Positions 51,975 through 60,051 are shown, counted from the stretch's first letter. The stretch is DNA of 64,000 nucleotides from Terriglobia bacterium (GCA_020073485.1 JAIQFB010000019.1:1-64000), one strand, 5' to 3'. A program made the numbers and translations. The notes: generated by a model not told the origin, from the sequence alone.

Positions 51975-52412
51975 TTGAAGAAACTTTACGTCGGCAATCT
52001 TCCGTTCCAGGCCACGGAAGAGCAGGTCAGTGCTTTATTCACGCAGACGGGAGTCACCGCGGCAAATGTCACGCTGGTGCGCGACCGTTTCTCGGGTCAA
52101 CCGCGCGGGTTCGGGTTTGTCGAGATTAACAACGACGAAGAAGCCGACCGCGCCGTGCAGGGACTCAATGGCCACGATTTCATGGGCCGCAATATTGTCG
52201 TTAACGAAGCTCGCCCGCCCCGGGAAGGTGGCGGCGGTGGTGGCCGGCCGGGCGGCGGTGGAGGCGGGCGCGGAGGCTACGGCGGAGGCGGTGGCGGACG
52301 ACCTGGTGGAGGCGGCGGTGGCCGGCCGGGTGGTGGAGGCGGGCGTGGCGGCGGAGGCGGCCGGGACCGCGGTGATCGCGGAGATCGCGGTGGAGGCGGC
52401 GGGCGCTGGTAG
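51975..52412 (+). CDS. Glycine-rich RRM RNA-binding protein
   Basis: The start is a TTG at 51975, seven bases after AAAGGAG, giving LKKLYVGNLPF at the N-terminus; an ATG upstream would add 22 unrelated residues. The single RRM (residues 1-80) has RNP2 LYVGNL and RNP1 RGFGFVEI. The tail of about 55 residues is almost all Gly and Arg (RPGGGGGGRGGYGGG type). Bacterial RRM proteins of this kind are often cold-induced RNA chaperones. An intrinsic terminator follows at 52441. The 289 bases upstream contain no gene. Confidence 0.9.
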   Translation: MKKLYVGNLPFQATEEQVSALFTQTGVTAANVTLVRDRFSGQPRGFGFVEINNDEEADRAVQGLNGHDFMGRNIVVNEARPPREGGGGGGRPGGGGGGRGGYGGGGGGRPGGGGGGRPGGGGGRGGGGGRDRGDRGDRGGGGGRW

Positions 52413-52440
52413 GAGCCTTCTACAATCCTGACTGGAAACG

Positions 52441-52477
52441 AAACCGGGGAGCATCGATGCTCCCCGGTTTTATTTTT
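52441..52477 (+). terminator. Intrinsic terminator of the RRM gene
   Basis: AAACCGGGGAGCATC and GATGCTCCCCGGTTT form a perfect 15-bp palindrome followed by TATTTTT, 28 bases after the stop codon. This is a classical Rho-independent terminator on the plus strand. Confidence 0.92.
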
Positions 52478-52526
52478 GGAATGCCTGAGATCCTATGGTA
52501 GTCTATGCTTTCCCTAGGAGAGCCCT

Positions 52527-52778
52527 ATGGCTACGCTATACGTTGAGAACATCCCCGACGATCTCTATGAAGCGCTTCGCAACCAAGCGAAGGCCCGCCG
52601 CCGCTCGATTGCGGCCGAGGTACTGGCCCTGCTCGAGGAAAACATCCCCACGGAGAAGGAGCTGAAAGCACGGCATGAGTGGGTGCGCAAGCTCGGACGT
52701 CTGCGCAAGCAGCAAACAGCGTCGGGCCGCGCATTTCCCTCCGCCGAGGAAATGATTCGCGAGGACCGCGAGAGGTGA
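52527..52778 (+). CDS. FitA/VapB-type antitoxin
   Basis: The 83-residue protein opens MATLYVENIPDDLYEALRNQ followed by AKARRRSIAAEVLALLEENI, the ribbon-helix-helix pattern of FitA-like antitoxins that bind DNA and neutralise a PIN toxin. TAGGAGAG precedes the ATG. Its TGA overlaps the GTG of the toxin gene by two bases of the start codon, so the pair is cotranslated. Confidence 0.88.
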   Translation: MATLYVENIPDDLYEALRNQAKARRRSIAAEVLALLEENIPTEKELKARHEWVRKLGRLRKQQTASGRAFPSAEEMIREDRER

Positions 52779-53221
52779 GCCTTGTCGTCGTGGACGCGAG
52801 CGTCGCGGCAAAATGGTTCCTGCCTGAGAGTGGGGAAGGACTGGTGGAGCAGGCCCTCGCGTTGCTCAACAAATACGATAAGAACGAAGTTCGATTCGTG
52901 GTTCCCGACTTGTTCTATGTGGAAATTGCCAGCGCAATTTGGAAGGCAGTTCGTGTTGGCCGTGTCCCACGAGCGTTTGGGGACCAGGCCCTCGTCTTGC
53001 TAACCCAGCGTGAGTTCGTTACCGTTCCCTCGCTGAAATTGTTGGACCAAGCGTTCCAAATCGGAACGGGTCATGGGCGAAGCGTATACGATAGCCTGTA
53101 CGTCGCCCTTGCCGTGCAAACCAATTCACAGCTGATAACTGCGGACGAACGCCTGGCCAATTCTCTCGCCGCCCGTTTTCCGGTTAAGTGGTTGGGCGCA
53201 ATTCAGAAATCGGAGAGTTAA
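52775..53221 (+). CDS. vapC: VapC/FitB-type PIN-domain toxin RNase
   Basis: The GTG start overlaps the antitoxin stop. The 148-residue protein has the PIN acidic residues: VVVDASVAAKW (Asp), YVEIASAIW (Glu), SVYDSLYVALA (Asp) and LITADERL (Asp). VapC toxins cleave tRNA or rRNA when released from the antitoxin. It forms a complete toxin-antitoxin pair with the preceding gene. Its 3' end overlaps a small convergent reading frame. Confidence 0.9.
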   Translation: MSLVVVDASVAAKWFLPESGEGLVEQALALLNKYDKNEVRFVVPDLFYVEIASAIWKAVRVGRVPRAFGDQALVLLTQREFVTVPSLKLLDQAFQIGTGHGRSVYDSLYVALAVQTNSQLITADERLANSLAARFPVKWLGAIQKSES

Positions 53222-53397
53222 TTGGATCTTTTGTGCCGGCGCCATTCGTAGTAGGTGACGAAAATGCCCGCAAGCAGAGTGCCAACTGCAAGCGGTCCTA
53301 GGAAACCTTCCAGTCTTTCCGAACGAATCTGAAAAACGTGAAGGGCTAAGAAAGCACTCATGACTGCCCACCACAGCGCGGATAGTGATACGGACAT
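53218..53397 (-). CDS. Small membrane protein of 59 residues (putative)
   Basis: The frame reads MSVSLSALWWAVMSAFLALH, then a short polar stretch (QIRSERLEGFLG), a second hydrophobic segment (PLAVGTLLAGIFVTYYEW) and a basic C-terminus (RRHKRSN). Two membrane segments with a positive cytoplasmic tail are plausible for a real small protein. The ribosome binding site is poor (AGGGGG about 17 bases away). Its last four bases overlap the end of vapC on the other strand. No family recognised. Confidence 0.45.
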   Translation of the reverse strand: MSVSLSALWWAVMSAFLALHVFQIRSERLEGFLGPLAVGTLLAGIFVTYYEWRRHKRSN

Positions 53398-53421
53398 GAC
53401 TGTAATTCTGATTCCCCCTTC

Positions 53422-53556
53422 CTAATATCGCGGGTCTCGCAGGAATCTGTACCTGAAACCGGGGTCTCCATTGGCCTGAATGCTCGCAATAAAAGCGATG
53501 AGAGAAAAACCCAGGAACAACTTGATTAGTAAGGGAGATAAACTCGAATGGTGCAT
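53422..53556 (-). CDS. Small single-span membrane protein of 44 residues (putative)
   Basis: The frame MHHSSLSPLLIKLFLGFSLI continues AFIASIQANGDPGFRYRFLR. One hydrophobic segment is followed by a polar tail. It lies 19 bases downstream of thiI and 24 bases upstream of the next small frame on the same strand, so the three could be cotranscribed. The start is uncertain because no ribosome binding site is seen; the frame stays open upstream into thiI. Confidence 0.3.
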   Translation of the reverse strand: MHHSSLSPLLIKLFLGFSLIAFIASIQANGDPGFRYRFLRDPRY

Positions 53557-53575
53557 GGGCAATACCCCGTCCTCG

Positions 53576-54826
53576 TCACGCCGTAGCCGACTTAAACGAC
53601 TCCACTTTTTCGACTTGGCCCCCACCATAGCGGTATCGCTCGATGACCATCGTGTCGATCGCCTGGCGGATCAAGGCTTCGACGTCCAGCGTCTTTTCGG
53701 CTTCGTCGAGTTCCTCGATGGAGGCGTGCAGCGCGGGGTTGCGCGGCAGGAAGATCGGGCAGCAGTCATGAAACGGTTCGGCGGAGATGTCGTGGGTGCC
53801 GATTTTTTGCGCGGCGTCCATGATTTCGATTTTGTCGTCGCCAACCAGCGGGCGGTAGAGAGGCATGCGCGTAGCCGCGCCCACGGCGGCCATGTTGTGC
53901 AGGGTTTGCGAGGCGACCTGCGCCAGGCTGTCTCCGGTGATTAGGCCGAGCGAACGATTCGAGCGCGCGATGCGCTCGGCGATGCGCAGCATCATGCGGC
54001 GATACAGCAGAATGCGGAATTTCTCCGGCGCGCGGGCCACTATCTCGCGCTGCGCCGGCTCAAACGGCACCAGGTAGAGCTTCGCGGAAAATTGCCACGG
54101 CACCAGGCGCCGCACCAGTTCCCGCGCCACGTGCACGGAAGATTCGCCCGGCCGCGCGCCGCCTCCCCAGAAGTGCACGAAGCTCAAGTGCGCGCCACGC
54201 TTCATCATTTTGTGCGCGGCGACGGCCGAATCGAAGCCGCCGGAAAGAAGGCACGTCATGCGCCCGGCCGTATTGGGGGGCAATCCTCCCGCCCCCGGAA
54301 TTTTACGCGCGTAAACCAGCAGCGAAGGACCCGGCGGAATTTCGATGCGGCAAGTGAGTTCGGGATCGTTCAGCTTGACGCGAACGTCGCGGCCCTCGGC
54401 GCGCAACTGGTCGGCCAGGTATTTTCCCACCGAGACTTCGATGTCCAGCGAGCGGTGCGGAAACGATTTGTCGCTGCGCTTGGCCCGCACGGCGAACGAC
54501 GAGAATTTTTCGCCGCGAACTTCCTCCCATGCTGCGCGGCCCAGGGACGCAAGATCCTCCGAGCCGTCGCGAGGCACCACGCGCGCTACCGCATAAAACG
54601 CCACGCCGAATACGCGCTCGATCCGCGCCACGGCTTCCTTGGCCGATGCGCCTTCGCCGAATTCAATCAGCAACCGGTCGCCCGGCCGCAGAATGCGCTC
54701 CACCGGCAGGCCTTCCAGCGCGCGCTTCAGCGCCATGTGAAGCTTGCTCAGGAAGAAACGGCGATTTCCGCCCTTCAGCCAGATCTCATGATAGTGAACG
54801 ACGATAACGAGTTTCGAAGTTTGCAC
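53576..54826 (-). CDS. thiI: tRNA 4-thiouridine synthetase ThiI without rhodanese domain
   Basis: The 416-residue protein has an N-terminal ferredoxin-like plus THUMP region (YHEIWLKGGNRRFFLSKL; IEVSVGKYLADQLRAEGRDV), the PP-loop ATP pyrophosphatase motif CLLSGGFDSAVAAHKMMKRG, and LITGDSLAQVASQTLHNM. It adenylates tRNA U8 for thiolation. The C-terminal rhodanese domain of E. coli ThiI is missing; a CC pair (HDCCPIFLPRNP) remains where the first catalytic cysteine lies. Sulfur must come from another protein. Confidence 0.92.
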   Translation of the reverse strand: MQTSKLVIVVHYHEIWLKGGNRRFFLSKLHMALKRALEGLPVERILRPGDRLLIEFGEGASAKEAVARIERVFGVAFYAVARVVPRDGSEDLASLGRAAWEEVRGEKFSSFAVRAKRSDKSFPHRSLDIEVSVGKYLADQLRAEGRDVRVKLNDPELTCRIEIPPGPSLLVYARKIPGAGGLPPNTAGRMTCLLSGGFDSAVAAHKMMKRGAHLSFVHFWGGGARPGESSVHVARELVRRLVPWQFSAKLYLVPFEPAQREIVARAPEKFRILLYRRMMLRIAERIARSNRSLGLITGDSLAQVASQTLHNMAAVGAATRMPLYRPLVGDDKIEIMDAAQKIGTHDISAEPFHDCCPIFLPRNPALHASIEELDEAEKTLDVEALIRQAIDTMVIERYRYGGGQVEKVESFKSATA

Positions 54827-55160
54827 AGATTCCCCAGGGGGCGGTCGAATCCTTTAATTATAGCAGCCGTCCGAAGCCATTGCCCAGACTGGATCGATTC
54901 GCTCGCCATGGCGGGCGGAGAGGCTTCCCAGTACCCGGCGCGATCCTACGCAATAATTCCTTTTTCGTCACGCGCCAGAAACAATCGCGAGTCTATGCTG
55001 GACGCCGCCCGGGATGTGACGTATACCCAACATCTGGCCACTGTGGGTCTTAACTGCTGGAGCACGGCGGATTGAGGCGCGCGCCGGGAAGCGACCACAA
55101 GGGTAGTTGGCGCATCTCATGCCTAGAGCGTCCTAAGTCCCGAAGACGCGGGAGCGAGCG
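54827..55160. other. Intergenic region with no recognised feature
   Basis: The 334 bases between thiI and the 95-residue protein gene contain only short open frames without protein-like pattern, and I see no strong hairpin or promoter motif. The divergent promoters of both genes must lie here. Confidence 0.4.
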
Positions 55161-55448
55161 ATGTGGGACAAGAACGATTGGCACCAGTTCTTCGCAATCG
55201 CAAATCGGCCCTGGCAGCGGCACCGTCCTCCTCGCCCTGTCTATCCGAGCGGGACCAAGCGTGTGCTTCCAGCCATTGGGTTTAGCCTCTCGGAACTCGA
55301 TGACGCAGGCATTAACGTGGAAGCCGCCGAACGGCTTGGTTTGCCCGTCGATGCCGCCAGAATCGGGGCCTACGGACCCAACGTCTCCGCGTTGCGTGAA
55401 TTTGTCCGCACGGCGCGCCAACCCGGAAGACCCGGACAGCTCGGCTAA
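55161..55448 (+). CDS. Short protein with a ribosomal L13e-like motif
   Basis: The 95-residue frame follows GGGAGCGAG. The centre reads GFSLSELDDAGINVEAAERL then GLPVDAARIGAYGPNVSALR, which resembles the helical motif of eukaryotic/archaeal ribosomal protein L13e (GF.L.EL..AGI....A...GI.VD.RR......N...L). Small bacterial proteins with this motif are known as hypothetical proteins. The N-terminus is basic and rich in Trp, Pro and Arg. Function unknown; a nucleic-acid or ribosome contact is a guess. Confidence 0.6.
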   Translation: MWDKNDWHQFFAIANRPWQRHRPPRPVYPSGTKRVLPAIGFSLSELDDAGINVEAAERLGLPVDAARIGAYGPNVSALREFVRTARQPGRPGQLG

Positions 55449-55695
55449 CCCCAAAAGAATCATCGTTCCTCAAAGACGCCGAATCGGCAGGTGTGTGTAG
55501 CAGTCGTGAGTGGATTCCGATTTGAAACATGAGCGAAGAATCCTCCGTCGCGGTTTCCGCATCTATCGGTTTCTGGAACGCTCCCGGTTACGCCGGTGGT
55601 GAGGTTGGGATTGGCGGAGTGGATGTCCTGACCCGCCGTACTACTTGACGCCAGGGAATCTTCCGGTAAACTGCCTTTTCTGTCTTGAGACGCAG

Positions 55696-56004
55696 ATGCA
55701 GACTGAGACCGACATCACGATCGCACCCGCGGCCAGCCCGGCCGAAGACACGCAGCACGATTTCGACTACCCGCAGCGGGAAGCGGCTTTCTTTTATGGA
55801 TTGTTCCTCCGCGGACATTCGGCGGCCGAGCTTCGCCGCGACATCGAGGTGCCGCCAGCGGTTCTGCTCAAATGGCATCGCGAGGCCGAGCGCGAGCCTA
55901 CCATGCGCGACGTCTTCACCCGCATGGTCGAATACCGGCGCCACGTGCTCGCGATTTTCGAGGCCTTGGTCGACACCGAATCGCGCCCCCAGCGCGTGCA
56001 GTAA
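55696..56004 (+). CDS. Conserved hypothetical protein, helix-rich with HTH-like segment
   Basis: From the ATG at 55696 the 102-residue product has an acidic, disordered start and then a helical part: DYPQREAAFFYGLFLRGHSA, AELRRDIEVPPAVLLKWHRE. The LRGHSAAELRRDIEVPPAVLLKWH stretch looks like a helix-turn-helix (split here as LRGHSAAELRRDI plus EVPPAVLLKWH). It may bind DNA. An in-frame ATG at 55645 would add 17 residues. The histidine kinase gene follows 83 bases downstream. Confidence 0.55.
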   Translation: MQTETDITIAPAASPAEDTQHDFDYPQREAAFFYGLFLRGHSAAELRRDIEVPPAVLLKWHREAEREPTMRDVFTRMVEYRRHVLAIFEALVDTESRPQRVQ

Positions 56005-56087
56005 GACTTCCCCGCACTCCTATCTGGCTTGTGGCGCTGTAAGACGCGCCCTCGCACTCGTGTTAGACTTCCCCAGAGCCCTGCAGA

Positions 56088-57356
56088 ATGCTGGACGGCG
56101 AACGATCGGCAATTCGTGACCTCCGGTTGAATTGGATAGACGTGATCTGGCTGGTCTTTCTGGGCGGCCTGGCGCTTCTCCCTCCTGTCAACGAAATCCA
56201 CAAACAAGTCATTCTCCTGGCGATTGTCGTCTACCAGCTTTTCGAGGGCTGGGTGATTGCGCGTCTGCCTAAACGAGGTCCCGCGTACAGCGTACTCGTC
56301 AAGATTCTGCTGGCCACGCTGCTGCTCGATCACACCGGAGAAATTGGGATCAACAGTAACTACTACCCCATCTACTTTTTGCCGGTGTTGAGCGCGGCCA
56401 TTTACTTTGGTCCCATCGCTGCGCTGGCCTGGACCACAGCCACATCACTGGCCTATTTGTCGCTGCTGTGGCCGGCGTTGCAGGAATCGGACATCACACC
56501 CGAGGGCTACAGCATCCTTACCATCCGCGTGCTTTTCTTTTACGTCGCGGCCATTCTGGTGAACCGCTTTGCCGTGGAAAATCGACGGCAGGTGCAGCGG
56601 CTGGAAGATCTTTCGGAAAAATTGGAGGAAACCAACAAGCAACTGCGCCGCGCCGAAGCCGAAGCGCGCCGCGCGGAGCGCCTCGCCGCGCTCGGGCAGC
56701 TTTCCGCGGGCCTCGCCCACGAAATCCGCAATCCCCTGGCCGTCATCAAGGGCTCGGCAGAAATGCTGAGCCGGAAAGTCGCTGAGTCCGAGCCTCTCGC
56801 CGCCGAACTCGCCGGCTACATTTCTGCCGAGGTGAACCGGCTGAACGCGCTGGTCGTGCGGTTTCTCGATTTCGCGCGACCCTCGAAGCTGGAATTGCAT
56901 CCCGAACGCGCTTCCGAGATCGTCGATCGCGCGCTGGAATCTTCGGCGGCATCGTTCCCGAATACGAAAGTGAAAGTCGAACGCGCCTATGCGCCCGGCG
57001 TGCCGGAAATTCAAGCCGACCGCCAACTATGCGAACAGGTGTTCGTCAACCTGATCACCAACGCCTTTCAAGCCATGGACGGTCAGGAAGGCATGTTGCG
57101 CTTGTCGATTGCGCCGGAAACTGAAAACGGCGAGCGGGGCGCCGGCGTGATCGTTGAGGATTCTGGTCCCGGCGTTCCGCCGGAGTTGCGCGAACAGATT
57201 TTTAATCCGTTTTTTACGTCAAAGAAGGAAGGGGTAGGGCTGGGGCTTTCGATTGTCGCCAAGATCGTCGACGACCATCACGGCACCATTCGCCTGGAAG
57301 AAGGCGCCTACAACGGCGCGCGCTTTCATGTGTTTTTCCCTGCGGGGGTCCAGTAG
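56088..57356 (+). CDS. Membrane-bound sensor histidine kinase
   Basis: The 422-residue protein has four to six N-terminal membrane helices (residues about 15-160), a short coiled coil (RLEDLSEKLEETNKQLRRAE), then a HisKA domain with phospho-acceptor H211 in GLAHEIRNPLAVIKGSAEML. The HATPase domain shows N-box NLITNAFQAMDG, G1 VEDSGPGVPPE and G2 EGVGLGLSIVAKIVDDHHG. It resembles NtrB/AtoS/ZraS-type kinases, which pair with sigma-54 response regulators. No receiver protein is adjacent; the next gene is a sigma-54 activator without receiver, and the only NtrC-type regulator in the window is at 37301-38686. Confidence 0.9.
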   Translation: MLDGERSAIRDLRLNWIDVIWLVFLGGLALLPPVNEIHKQVILLAIVVYQLFEGWVIARLPKRGPAYSVLVKILLATLLLDHTGEIGINSNYYPIYFLPVLSAAIYFGPIAALAWTTATSLAYLSLLWPALQESDITPEGYSILTIRVLFFYVAAILVNRFAVENRRQVQRLEDLSEKLEETNKQLRRAEAEARRAERLAALGQLSAGLAHEIRNPLAVIKGSAEMLSRKVAESEPLAAELAGYISAEVNRLNALVVRFLDFARPSKLELHPERASEIVDRALESSAASFPNTKVKVERAYAPGVPEIQADRQLCEQVFVNLITNAFQAMDGQEGMLRLSIAPETENGERGAGVIVEDSGPGVPPELREQIFNPFFTSKKEGVGLGLSIVAKIVDDHHGTIRLEEGAYNGARFHVFFPAGVQ

Positions 57357-57424
57357 GACAGGCTTGAGCCTGTCGGGTTTGATCTTGCGGGCCCGAAGCA
57401 AAAGGCGACAGGCTGAAGCCTGCC
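57357..57424. repeat. Paired interspersed palindromes
   Basis: GACAGGCT-TG-AGCCTGTC (57357-57374) starts at the base after the kinase stop codon, and a second imperfect copy, CAGGCTGAAGCCTG, lies near 57409-57422. The core is the same as the palindrome after argJ (49996-50023). These look like members of one dispersed palindromic family. Confidence 0.65.
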
Positions 57425-57476
57425 CTACTTTTCCCCGAGTTGAGCCCCGGCGAACCGGGGTGTTATTCTCCGTATT

Positions 57477-59552
57477 ATGAATGGCGCCCCGATCCGCCCG
57501 TTGTCCGGAGCCTCGCCGGAGGCGCAGCACCAGGCGCTGCTGGAAGTCGCGGAAGCGATCGCCCAGCATCGCGATCTGGGCGAACTGTTTCACGAACTCG
57601 CGGCCCGGCTGCATCGTGTGGTGGAATTCGATTACCTGAATCTGACCCTGCATGATCCAGCGCGCAACGTCATGAGGCTGCACATCCTCGAGGCCGAAGG
57701 ACCCAGGCATATTCGCCCGGGCGCCGAATTTCCTGTTGGCGAGACGCCCTCCGGATTGGTCTGGGAAACCCAGCAACCATTCATCCTGGACGATATCGCG
57801 CAGGAAACGCGCTTCCCGGCGCTGCTGCAGATTCTGCGTAACAACGGCGTGAAGTCGGCGTGCTCGGTTCCCCTGACCACCGCCCAGCGGCGCCTGGGCG
57901 TGCTGAGCTTTGGCCGCCTCACGCCCCACCACCACTCCGAAAATGAAATTGCGTTCGTGCAACAAGTGGCCCGGCAGGTCGCCGTGGCCGTGGATAACGC
58001 GCTCAACTTCGAGCGCGCACAGGCGTACCAACGGCAACTGGCGCACGAACGCGACCGCCTGCGCGTTCTGCTCGAAGTAAACAACGCCGTGGTTTCCAAG
58101 CTCGATCTGCACGCCCTGCTGAACGCGATTTCCGCATCCCTGCGCCGCGTGATTCACCACGAATACACCAGCCTCGCGCTGTTCGAGCCGGCTGCCAATC
58201 AAATGCGCATGCTGGCGCTGGATTTTCCCCAGGGCAAAGGATTGATCCGCGAAGAAATGCTGGTGCCGCTGGAAGGTTCCATGTCCGGAAAAGCGTTCCG
58301 CAACCGCCAGTCGTTGGTGCTGGATCGCGCGGCAATGGATGAATTCATTTCCCCAACGTCGCGCCTGCTGCGCGATGAAGGCGTGCGTTCCGTGGTCTGC
58401 ACCCCGCTGATCACACGCGACCGCGTCCTCGGCACCATCAGCCTGGCCAGCCTGCGCGACGCCGCTTTCCAGCAGGGCGACGTCGATCTCCTCGTCCAGG
58501 TAGCCGGGCAAGTCGCCATTGCCGTCGAAAACGCCCTCGCGTTCCAGGAAATCGGCGAACTTAAGAACAAGCTGGCCCAGGAAAAGCTTTACCTCGAGGA
58601 CGAAATCCGCTCGGAAATGAATTTTGACGAAATTGTCGGCGAAAGCCCCGCGCTACGTTCCGTCCTCAAGCATGTGGAAACCGTGGCCCCGACCGACTCG
58701 ACCGTCCTCATCCAGGGCGAGACCGGGACGGGCAAGGAATTGATCGCGCGCGCCATCCACAATTTGAGCCCGCGGCGCGAGCACACCTTCGTGAAGGTGA
58801 ATTGCGCCGCGATTCCTACCGGGCTGCTCGAATCGGAATTGTTCGGGCACGAACGCGGCGCGTTTACCGGAGCGATCGCGCAGCGCCTGGGCCGGTTCGA
58901 GCTCGCCAATGGCGGCACGATTTTCCTCGACGAAGTCGGAGACATTCCGCTGGAGCTGCAGCCCAAGCTCCTTCGCGTGCTCCAGGAACAGGAATTTGAG
59001 CGATTGGGAAGCACGCAGACGGTGCGAGTGGATATTCGCCTCGTCGCCGCCACAAACCGCGATCTCAGCGAGATGGTCGCCGCACGCACGTTCCGCAGCG
59101 ATCTCTACTATCGCTTGCGCGTGTTCCCGATTCTGGTCCCGCCTTTGCGCGAACGTCAGGAGGATATTCCCGCGCTGGTGCGCTATTTTGTCCAGAAATA
59201 CGCGAGGCGCATGAATCGTACAGTCGAGACAATTCCAGCGGGGACGCTCGATGTGCTGGTGCACTACGCCTGGCCCGGGAATATACGCGAACTGGAAAAT
59301 CTCATCGAACGCGCCGTGATTGTCTCGCCGGGTCCGGTCCTCCGCGTCCCCTTGGGTGAATTCAAGGCTCCCACGGAACTCACCGCAGACATCGTTACCC
59401 TGCATGCGGCAGAGCGCGAGCATATCGTCCGGGCACTCGAGGCGACCAACTGGGTCCTGGCCGGCCCGCGAGGCGCAGCAGCCAGGCTGGGAATGAAGCG
59501 GACCACTCTACAGTCCAAGATGCTCAAGTTGGGAGTCATCCGCTCGAAATAG
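57477..59552 (+). CDS. Double-GAF sigma-54-dependent activator (FhlA/NorR-like)
   Basis: The 691-residue protein has two GAF domains (residues about 15-175 and 205-360), then a sigma-54 AAA+ domain: Walker A GETGTGKELIARAIH, the contact loop GAFTGA in GHERGAFTGAIAQRLG, Walker B FLDEVGDIPLE and the WPGNIRELENLIERAV segment. The C-terminal Fis-type helix-turn-helix is GAAARLGMKRTTLQSKMLKL. There is no receiver domain, so activation is by ligand binding to the GAF domains, as in FhlA (formate) or NorR (nitric oxide). Palindromes and a -24/-12 promoter lie directly downstream, in front of a small gene. Confidence 0.92.
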   Translation: MNGAPIRPLSGASPEAQHQALLEVAEAIAQHRDLGELFHELAARLHRVVEFDYLNLTLHDPARNVMRLHILEAEGPRHIRPGAEFPVGETPSGLVWETQQPFILDDIAQETRFPALLQILRNNGVKSACSVPLTTAQRRLGVLSFGRLTPHHHSENEIAFVQQVARQVAVAVDNALNFERAQAYQRQLAHERDRLRVLLEVNNAVVSKLDLHALLNAISASLRRVIHHEYTSLALFEPAANQMRMLALDFPQGKGLIREEMLVPLEGSMSGKAFRNRQSLVLDRAAMDEFISPTSRLLRDEGVRSVVCTPLITRDRVLGTISLASLRDAAFQQGDVDLLVQVAGQVAIAVENALAFQEIGELKNKLAQEKLYLEDEIRSEMNFDEIVGESPALRSVLKHVETVAPTDSTVLIQGETGTGKELIARAIHNLSPRREHTFVKVNCAAIPTGLLESELFGHERGAFTGAIAQRLGRFELANGGTIFLDEVGDIPLELQPKLLRVLQEQEFERLGSTQTVRVDIRLVAATNRDLSEMVAARTFRSDLYYRLRVFPILVPPLRERQEDIPALVRYFVQKYARRMNRTVETIPAGTLDVLVHYAWPGNIRELENLIERAVIVSPGPVLRVPLGEFKAPTELTADIVTLHAAEREHIVRALEATNWVLAGPRGAAARLGMKRTTLQSKMLKLGVIRSK

Positions 59553-59565
59553 AATTCTCGAAAAA

Positions 59566-59581
59566 TGCCGACATTTCGGCA
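59566..59581. promoter_or_regulatory. Upstream activator site 1
   Basis: TGCCGA-CATT-TCGGCA is a perfect 6-bp inverted repeat with a four-base spacer, 14 bases after the stop of the sigma-54 activator gene and about 125 bases before the -24 element. It has the size and symmetry of an enhancer site for a Fis-type helix-turn-helix dimer. Confidence 0.7.
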
Positions 59582-59583
59582 AG

Positions 59584-59599
59584 TGCCCATATTTCGGCA
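59584..59599. promoter_or_regulatory. Upstream activator site 2
   Basis: TGCCCA-TATT-TCGGCA repeats the same 16-base element with one arm mismatch, 18 bases centre to centre from site 1. Adjacent paired sites would allow oligomerisation of the activator. Confidence 0.7.
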
Positions 59600-59685
59600 G
59601 TAAATCCTTTTCAAGTTTGCTTCTTCCAATCCAAATAATAGTCAAAGTCCATATAATATGTTATAAATAAAGAGTTTAAATTAAG

Positions 59686-59701
59686 TGTCTATATTTCGGC
59701 A
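59686..59701. promoter_or_regulatory. Third copy of the activator element, adjoining the promoter
   Basis: TGTCTA-TATT-TCGGCA keeps the right arm intact and a weaker left arm. It ends three bases before the -24 region of the sigma-54 promoter, so binding here may hinder rather than help RNA polymerase. Confidence 0.6.
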
Positions 59702-59704
59702 CAA

Positions 59705-59720
59705 TGGCCACTAATCTGCA
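59705..59720 (+). promoter_or_regulatory. Sigma-54 (-24/-12) promoter
   Basis: TGGCCACTAATCTGCA contains GG and GC dinucleotides separated by exactly ten bases, as in the TGGCAC-N5-TTGCA consensus. The predicted start of transcription is near 59731, about 40 bases before the small STAS-like gene. Confidence 0.75.
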
Positions 59721-59769
59721 ACAATTGTCCACGATATATTTTCTGACGGCCTGATAGTGAAGCGAGACG

Positions 59770-60051
59770 ATGCTCAGGGTCACGGTCAAAAAAGAGGACT
59801 TGATCGAAACGTGGGAGCTGGAAGGAAAGCTCTCGGGGGATTGGGTCAAGGAGCTTGAGCGCTGCTGGAAAGAGTATGCTCCGCAGCCCGGAATTTCCAT
59901 CCAAGTTCACTTAAAGGCCGTAAGTTACATTGATGCAGCCGGAAAGCAATTGCTTGCCGAGATGCACGGGCACGGGGTGGAAATCAAGGGTTGCGGGTGC
60001 ATGACCCGGGCCGTGGTGGAAGAAATTGTACGAGATACGGCCGAACGCTGA
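59770..60051 (+). CDS. STAS-like single-domain protein
   Basis: The 93-residue protein reads LRVTVKKEDLIETWELEGKL, then SIQVHLKAVSYIDAAGKQLL and MHGHGVEIKGCGCMTRAVVE. The order strand, loop D-x-A/S-G near residue 57 and helix matches STAS/anti-sigma-factor-antagonist domains, with YIDAAGKQLL in the place of the phosphorylated D-S-x-G site but with alanine instead of serine. It probably binds a partner rather than being phosphorylated. It is the first gene after the sigma-54 promoter and is likely its target. Confidence 0.7.
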   Translation: MLRVTVKKEDLIETWELEGKLSGDWVKELERCWKEYAPQPGISIQVHLKAVSYIDAAGKQLLAEMHGHGVEIKGCGCMTRAVVEEIVRDTAER

